From assembly GCA_021397835.1 (NCBI GenBank), contig JAJFZO010000094.1, forward strand, positions 6,362,001 through 6,426,000: 64,000 nucleotides of DNA, written 5' to 3'. Positions 57,130 through 64,000 of this stretch are shown here, piece after piece (the first letter of the stretch is position 1; the number at the start of each line of letters is the position of its first letter). A program made the position numbers and the translations under genes. The notes below the pieces were generated by a model. That model searched no databases and was not told the origin of the DNA. It saw only the letters and a program-made list of their open reading frames with translations. Source of the stretch: Moringa oleifera. Lineage: Eukaryota > Streptophyta > Magnoliopsida > Brassicales > Moringaceae.

Positions 57130-58008
57130 ATGGAGAGTACAGGGAAAATCATTAGAAGATCCATCTTCACCTTCCTGAAACACTACCAGTTCTTCGCTAT
57201 CACCCCAGCTCTCCTTCTCCTTCCTTTCTCTGCTTCAGTTCTCCTCTTTCAAGCTCCTTCGCACCCTTCTTCACCGTTGTTTCAGTCCTTTCTCCATGTC
57301 AGAGGAGCTTCTTTCTTTTTTCATCGTGTCTCATTAGTTTTTCTTCTTGTTCCTTTCGGGATCTCCTCCTGTGTCATAGCAAAAGCAGCTATAATTCATC
57401 AGTTCATGAAAACCCAGAAACCGTTTTCTTCTACTGAGATTTCTTGCTCTTCTTTCTCTCTTTTCAAGCCTCTCCTTGTAACCTGTCTCTGCAGTTTACT
57501 CCTCATCATCACCATGGACACAGCTTCCTTCTACCTTTTTCTCATTCCCTCGAATCATTTGAAAGCAACTGCGTCGTCATTATACACAAGCAGCCATCTG
57601 TTTTTGCGAGCAGCAGGAGCTGCCACCAACGCCGTCATCCTCAGCAACTTAGCTTTGGTTGCGGCAGCCATGGATGCTTACAGCGGCGGCTACGCAGCAA
57701 TCTACAAGGCTTATCGTTTGCTTAGAAACGGTAGGAATATTTCAATGGCTCTCTTGCTGGCTCTCCCCACAAGTTTAGGTTTTGCTTCTCTTCAAGCCCT
57801 GTTCAGCTTCCGGGTCATCAGGGTTTACTTATCTTTCACTGGAAAGTTTGGTGTTGCTGTGGCTCTGGAGGGGCTGCTCATTGCTTATCTGCATGCCCTT
57901 CTTGTTGTTCTTGACACCATTATTTGTTTCTTCTTCTACCATAGCTGCGATGAATCCCAAATTTTTGTGGCAAATCAAGAGAAAAAGATCCCAGAAGAGC
58001 TTCCATGA
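57130..58008 (+). CDS. Multi-pass membrane protein of unknown function
   Basis: One exon, 292 residues, ATG at 57130 after an AG-rich leader. About six hydrophobic segments are visible: around 22-45, 65-90, 108-130, 155-180, 202-225 and 240-270. Between the fourth and fifth lies the polar stretch DAYSGGYAAIYKAYRLLRNG, and the tail is charged (NQEKKIPEELP). The layout resembles a plant family of short uncharacterised membrane proteins with repeated 'A...AYxLLxG' loops. I recall relatives only as 'transmembrane protein, putative', so no function is claimed. The long frame, a sensible start and codon use unlike the AT-rich flanks support a real gene. Confidence 0.8.
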   Translation: MESTGKIIRRSIFTFLKHYQFFAITPALLLLPFSASVLLFQAPSHPSSPLFQSFLHVRGASFFFHRVSLVFLLVPFGISSCVIAKAAIIHQFMKTQKPFSSTEISCSSFSLFKPLLVTCLCSLLLIITMDTASFYLFLIPSNHLKATASSLYTSSHLFLRAAGAATNAVILSNLALVAAAMDAYSGGYAAIYKAYRLLRNGRNISMALLLALPTSLGFASLQALFSFRVIRVYLSFTGKFGVAVALEGLLIAYLHALLVVLDTIICFFFYHSCDESQIFVANQEKKIPEELP

Positions 58009-61000
58009 CTCTATGAAAGAAAATAACATGTTGAATACTTGTTTTTGGTGCCAATTCTGTACCATTTGAGAAGATGAAATTGAGTTACAAATGTTTGGCA
58101 GTTTCCATAGAAGATATGGGCATCAAATTCATGAATATATCAATCTAAATGTAGATTCAGTTCAGCTTCACTTCGAGTATAGTTGGTGGGCTTTAAAGGC
58201 CCAATAAACAACAAAGGGTCATCGCCCAACTTTGGCGCTTCGCTTGACGGGCACTCCAATCCAATCTATATGTAATTCATGTAAACATATATATATATAT
58301 ATGTATATATATAAATATCAAAATAAATTTTAAATTAATTTTATTTAAAATTTAATAATTTTATATTAATTTTATAAATAATTTTGATTTAATTTAAATA
58401 TAACTTTGCATATAAAATTAATCAAATAACTTAATTCAAATAACATGAAAAAATACGAAAATTATTTGATATTTATTCGAGGTATAGCTATGTATTTGAC
58501 ACTTTCAATATAGTGGTCTAAGTGGAAGATTCATACTCAACTTCTTGATATCAAATAATGTGGCAAATGACTAATTTTCCTACTAACCAAACAAAGTTTA
58601 AAAATTCAAAACCATGGAGTCCACAAAAGTAGACAAATCATGTAGAGCCCAAGCAACATTGTCCCAATACAATTATGGATCACTTTTTAAAGCATCTTGG
58701 TGCCTTCCTAAACATACTTGAAAAATGTGTCTATTTTCTACTTATTCCACCAAACTATACAAAGGCTTCCCTCCCATGTGCCTTTGCTTTGCACAGATAC
58801 ATCTCCGAATACCAAAGCTAGCTATTGCATTTAGAGAGTTTTTTAATATAAAATTTTAAAATATTTTTATAACAATTATATAATAAATTATCATTAATTT
58901 TATTAATGTTTACGTATCATAAATTTTTTAAAATTTAATATAATTCAAAACAATTCAGATGAAGAAATTTTCTATGCATTCTTAACCGGGTATTTTTGGG
59001 GTTTTGGTAACTTGAGAAGGGACCCGATAAAGTGAATGAGCTGACAACAATGCAATACAAGAAACATGTGCAAGTGATTATAAAGACCTATCTTGTGATA
59101 ATATAATATAGAGATTTCATGCTTTTTAGAGTTTCAGTGTTCCAAGGAAACTCAATACAATCAATAGGGTAATTGTGAACCCACTAAAACAATAATTTGC
59201 TTGAGCAATTGCACTTGCACTTGCACTTGCAATTTGATTCGATTCAATATTATCCTATTATTTGTTTAGCATCTTCTTCTATGCTTGTTAGTTGAAATTC
59301 TACGTACCCTTTTTTGCTATTTGTTCACGTAGTATGGCTCATTTATTAGGATTTTTTTTTAAAAAAAAATAGATGGGTTCTCGAATATTATTGTTTAAAA
59401 TTTGATGACATTAATCATGATTTTTTTTCATACTTATATGAAGTATTATCCGTTTTAATTAAAAGGGTGACATTACTTTAATTAAAAGGTCACATAATTT
59501 TTTTTATTACAAAGTTGATCTTGAATTGATTTTAAATATTATGAATTAATATTACATCACAAAGATGAGCTTATAATCAATGTGAAATTGGTTCACTCGT
59601 TGAGATCAAATAGCTATAAAATTGATAATCACATATCACTTGAAGTAAATACTATCAAACTAAAACATAATTAATTAACATTTCAAAATATCTCTAAATC
59701 CATGGACCGCTAATGCCACACTTTATGAATATGGATAAGATCAACTTTCTAAATTAATGCCAATCATCATATTAATCTTTTATTTTTCTCACAAATTTTG
59801 TGAAAAGTGGTGATTAGATGAGCCTTAATGTTTGGAAGCTTTGAAAAAGCGAAATTGTTAAATCTTTTTAAGCTAAGGTAAAATTTGGAGTGCCAACGAG
59901 TTTGGTTTGTTTGTAAAATAAATATGGCATTAAATGTTTTTTAATATTATTTTCAAATTATATTATTTGATTTCGATCTTAACCCTAAAAAGGGAGGCTT
60001 GCTTTTGGTTTAATCACATTTGCAAGACGCTTAATGTGATTTAAACATTACAAAACATGAGATGAGATACATTGCATTATGCACAAGAGTTAACTAGTGC
60101 TACAAATTGGCATCAAAATGTCTTTATCCCTAAACATCATAAATTTCCACTATAGATTTTGTATATTTTAAAATTCAAGATGAGATTGTGAAAAAAAATA
60201 CAAAAATTTCCCTAATTACTCAATTTCTCTATTCTAAACACTTATTTATTAATCTATTCATCCCTAATTACAAAAATTAATTAATTACAATCCATAAATT
60301 ATTATTAAGTCTAATATACCCATTATTAATTAAGGCCAAACAAAGATGAAATACTTATTTATGGGTGATAATGGTTTGAATTCTTTATATATTTCATAAG
60401 TAAAATCCATTCACAAATTATGAACAAAAATAATCTGTTAAAATCTGAGTTTTTTTTTTTTTGAGGATATGAAAAAATATTTTTACAATTTATTATGTTA
60501 ATTTAATAAAAATAAATAAATAAATAAAATCTTAATCATTCATTTAGTTAAATTATTATACATTATTATATATCAACTTATCTTATTAGACTCAAAAGGA
60601 AATTTTGATCTATAAACTATCATTAAAGGAAGTTTAATACTAAATATATCCCTAATTCAAGTTGATCGACAAGGCATAATGTAAGACAGAAATGTGAGCT
60701 ATATTATAATATGCAAATGTGTTCGGTCCATGTGGGTGTGGAATAATAAAAGCATAAATGATGACCCCGAGAAAGAAAGTGAAAACAAAATACAAATCGT
60801 CAACAATTGGTTGATTTTGTCACTCGGGCCACCAAAAAAATTATTAAAATTGACTAAATTTAGGAAAAAAAGAGAGGCAAGGGCCATACAAATGTAGGTG
60901 GATCACATTATTATGTCTACTTTCAAAGCGAAAAAATAGTCTTTGTGGTCACTTTTTGAACATTTATAGTAAAGTCATGAAGTTACATTTATGGTCACAA

Positions 61001-61990
61001 AAAAATAGTTGTAAAAATAAGGTATGCATCACTATCCAATATCATTACATTAATTGTTCATAATTTTTTAATACAAGTAATCATAATTAAGTTTGTCTTA
61101 AGTATTACTAATTAACATAATATTTGTTGAATCATGATAGGTAAAAAAAAAAAAAATCAAATCACAACAAAAATTTCACCATTTTAAATAAAAAATGTTT
61201 AAAAATACTTTAAAAAATCATGGTAAATATGTATTACGAGATATGAATTTCATTAAAAAAATTCATGAGATTAAATTTGGAATTTTTATTTTTTTATCAT
61301 TTTCATTGAATGATAATTTAGTTTCTAATCTCTTCAAAAAGAAAATCTTAAAAGTTTCATTTTCACTCAATTTGATGTGTGTGTGCATGCTCAATAATCA
61401 TTACAATATTAACTTCAATTTTCTTAATAATAATAAATTGATTCTTAAAAAAAATAAAAAATTGAGAAGTGCAAGTCATTAAAATGCCTTTGAATTCATT
61501 GTCTCATCAACTTTTTGACTTTTTTGTCCTTTGACAATATGAAATCAACATCTTAATTAGTTAAATCTCACCTTTTAAAAAATTTAAAAAACATATTTTC
61601 GTGATGTAAAACAAAAAAAAAAATTACTAGGTAGCTATGATTTAAATTTCATTATTTTTTATTAAAATAATTATTTTAACTTATTTTTTAAAAATATTTT
61701 TTTGTTTAGATTTGTGTTGTTTTACAAAGATTATAGGTATATATTACTAATGTTAATTTTTAAAAATTTATTCTTTAAAATTATCAATTTTTTTTTGAAA
61801 ACAGATTATAAAAGATTTGACCATTTTGAGATTTTGATTTATTTTATTAAAAATTATATGAATTTTTAAAAATAATGAGCCAATATCTTATGCAATTAAG
61901 ATTTTGATGATGACGTGGAGAAGGAGAAAAGGAAGAGGCAACAACTGGAAAATCAAAAATCAGTTAAAAGGAATTTTACTCAGAGGATGA
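58009..61990. other. AT-rich intergenic region, no gene seen
   Basis: About 4 kb with long A/T runs. The open frames present are low-complexity and unconvincing. It holds an AT tract near 58287-58316 and a TTGCAC hexamer repeat at 59209-59232. Confidence 0.5.
59209..59232. repeat. Hexamer repeat (TTGCAC)n, about four units
   Basis: GCAATTGCACTTGCACTTGC continues for another unit. Short and isolated. Confidence 0.8.
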
Positions 61991-61991
61991 C

Positions 61992-62165
61992 ATGGCTATG
62001 GCGTCAAGACAACAGGAGAGGTCCAATGCCTCCTTCTCTGCTTCCTCCATGCCTGTATTTGTCTCTGCGCCAGCGAAATTTAAGACAACAAAGCTAAACT
62101 CAAGGAGATCATCAGAACCATCTTCTGTAATAATTAACAAAGCCAATTATGTAATTATAGCATAA
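61992..62165 (+). other. Small Ser-rich open frame, uncertain
   Basis: Encodes 57 residues starting MAMASRQQERSNASFSASS and containing KLNSRRSSEPSSVIINKAN. Its composition is far from the AT-rich flank. It may be a relic exon or a short peptide; no family is recognised. Confidence 0.22.
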
Positions 62166-62189
62166 TAACAGCTTTATAATGCACATAAT

Positions 62190-62644
62190 ATCCGATACGA
62201 GCTCTCTCTCTCTCTCTGTCTCTCTCTATCCGTTTATCCTCTTACATATTCAAAGATTTGTCACAGAAGCTTTTGTTGAAAACAGAAAAGGAAACAAACA
62301 GGGAAAAAGGTAAGGTTTACAGTCACCTATTTTTTATGCTGTGAAAGGATCCGACATTGTCGGACCCACCCGACCCACGTGAATTGCTCCCTTCCTCCCC
62401 CTCTCTGTCGTCTCTCTTCTGGGTTTTCCTTGGTTTTAATTTTCAGAGAGTGGGAGATCCGTACTGCTGATACAGTGGCTTCTCTTTGATTTTCAGGTAA
62501 ATGTTTGTTTTCTTCTTGTTGTTTTGTTTAATGATGTTATTCTGTCAATCTCCTTGTGTTAATCTTTCTGGGCCTTTCTTAACATTTTCAATTATGCATA
62601 ATATTACCAGTAATGATATTCATCTTCTGTCTCTTTCTGCACAG

Positions 62645-62687
<43 letters not shown>

Positions 62688-63766
62688 AGTTTTACGCTTC
62701 CTATCTTTTCATTTCATTGATAAAGCACCAAAACAGTAAATTTGTTTAGCTAGGATCTGGATTATCCTTCTTCAAAACTTGACCCTCATTTGGCCAATTT
62801 TTGTAATTCCATCTGAAGCACATTTTGGTTTGTTTTTCTTCTAATAAATATATGCCTTGCTTCTGATGAATTTAAATTTATCTTTGATTTTTCCTTTTCG
62901 TTGTTTGCTTTATGATTTTGTAGTTCTCCTTGAAAGCTAAATTGTTTGAATGTTCCTTTTGATGTAGGCATATATTTTCTTCATTTTTTGTTGTTTGGTT
63001 TTTCTCAATCCCGTTCGTGATTGTGTATTCTTTTACCTTATCAGATGTGGACCCTTTGCCATATATTCTCTTCACCTTCCTTGTCTCTCTTTTTTTTTTT
63101 TTTTTGGGTTTCTTCTCTCAAAGTGAAAAGACACTTCTGTGTAAAAGTGAAGGAGAAAATCTCTCTCAAATTCGTTCATAATTTGTTTCTTTGAGCGGTA
63201 AGAATTTACATTTTAGTATTGATGCGTTGAGATTTTCTGGCTTTGTTATGGCTTCTGTTTCTAGTTGTCAAGTTGTTTATTAAGATATTGAAGATGGTAG
63301 CTATTAGTTGGCAAGGATAGAATGTTGACTTCTAGAGGACTCGGTCTGCTTTCTTTATCTGGATTTCTTGTCTTATATAACTTCCTTGTTTCATGGTTCT
63401 TGTTTAAATGAATTACATGGTAGAGTTCTCCTTTACTTGTCTCTGGAAAATTATCCTCCTATTAGTATGCATTTTCAGTTCTTTTTTACTTGCTTGCTCT
63501 ACATAATCATGTAATCTGAAACTCTGTAAGCATGTTTTATCAAATTTTCCATCACTAGTAATCTGGCCATTTGCACCAGCCATGAATTTCAATATTGATG
63601 TTGTCTTGTTATGCTTTCATTCCAAAATGTCTTTTTGATACATCTTGCAGGCAACTTTCTTTTGTAGAGCAGATCGTGTTCTTGCATGTTTTTTCTGACA
63701 ATGCTGGCATCTCTAAGAAAGAATTCATTTTGTTGTTGTTCAGAGTTTTCTAACTAAGCAGTTGAA
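62190..63766 (+). other. Promoter and 5' leader of the EDR2-like gene, with leader intron
   Basis: CT-rich leader sequence from about 62200. A good donor TTTTCAG|GTAAAT ends an exon at 62496. Acceptors TTCAG at 63743 or TTGCAG at 63650 would precede the start codon, giving a leader intron of about 1.2 kb. (CT)n tracts lie at about 62203-62228 and 62644-62679, the latter inside the intron. Confidence 0.55.
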
Positions 63767-64000
63767 ATGGGTAGTTGTGTATCAACACAATCAAAAAAAA
63801 TTAAGCCACTCAGAAGTTACCGCCACAGATCCTCCAAACACCATGGGAAAGTCATCAATCCTGTCCCTGATGGAACCAAGAAAAGGGCTAGCAATGCAGG
63901 AAGTTGCATGACAGATATCTCCTTTAGCGAGTATGTACACATGGACTTTGAGAAGTGTGCAACCACTGCTTGCAGAAAATCAGGGGTTTCAAACTCAACA
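63767..64000 (+). CDS. DUF1336/EDR2-like protein, 5' part (cut by window edge)
   Basis: 78 codons are visible, starting MGSCVSTQSKKIKPLRSYRH and reaching FEKCATTACRKSGVSNST at the edge. Gly2 followed by Cys4 and Ser6 is a classic N-myristoylation site with a possible palmitoyl Cys, pointing to membrane attachment. The sequence matches the N-terminus of plant proteins with a C-terminal EDR2_C (DUF1336) domain, such as remembered At3g29180. That domain is also found in EDR2, a negative regulator of powdery mildew-induced cell death, but the two groups differ at the N-terminus. The domain itself lies outside the window. Confidence 0.85.
   Translation, partial: MGSCVSTQSKKIKPLRSYRHRSSKHHGKVINPVPDGTKKRASNAGSCMTDISFSEYVHMDFEKCATTACRKSGVSNST

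Noticed and set aside
61195..61482. 95-residue Lys/Asn/Phe-rich open frame
   Set aside because: Low-complexity composition of AT-rich DNA; no similarity.

Overview
This is a plant nuclear genome window from a eudicot, probably a rosid. The evidence is the GT-AG introns, the AT-rich intergenic DNA, the plant-specific protein families, and proteins that align end to end with remembered Arabidopsis proteins. I cannot name the species. Exon boundaries were read by hand from splice sites plus protein homology; in every multi-exon gene below the exon lengths sum to an open frame.

Layout: (1) 1-10.4 kb is a decayed, repeat-rich stretch. It holds a dead LINE endonuclease fragment (minus), the last three exons of a DUF1997 gene (plus), two copies of an unidentified duplicated segment, a truncated Ty3/gypsy element with one LTR, a primer-binding site and broken gag (minus), a short dispersed repeat carrying 28 consecutive G, and two dead DUF4220/DUF594 genes. 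(2) 10.8-24.5 kb holds three minus-strand housekeeping genes: an intronless DYW-type PPR protein, the Qb-SNARE VTI11, and the ARF-GEF GNL1. (3) 24.6-31 kb is very AT-rich and gene-poor, with a dead AP2/ERF domain and an isolated CACGTG-bearing island. (4) 31-44 kb carries the OSCA/CSC1-like channel gene HYP1 (plus, 10 coding exons) and an intronless group V ERF of the ERN/RAP2.11 kind (plus). (5) 45.8-56 kb carries the SnRK1 catalytic subunit (minus, 10 coding exons) and a TMEM230-like gene (minus). (6) 57-58 kb is an intronless multi-pass membrane protein. (7) 58-62 kb is AT-rich and empty. (8) The right edge is the 5' part of a DUF1336/EDR2-like gene (plus).

The genes do not form a pathway. 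Their order is informative: GNL1-VTI11 are direct neighbours in Arabidopsis, HYP1-KIN10 are neighbours on one Arabidopsis segment, and KIN11-TMEM230-like-DUF1336 are neighbours on another. The window looks like a less fractionated version of ancestral blocks. I found no convincing new multi-gene system. The best leads are the Leu at the brefeldin-A site of GNL1, the decaying DUF4220 pair, the ERF relic, the minisatellite in the SnRK1 leader intron, and the unidentified duplicated segment at 2.9 and 5.4 kb.
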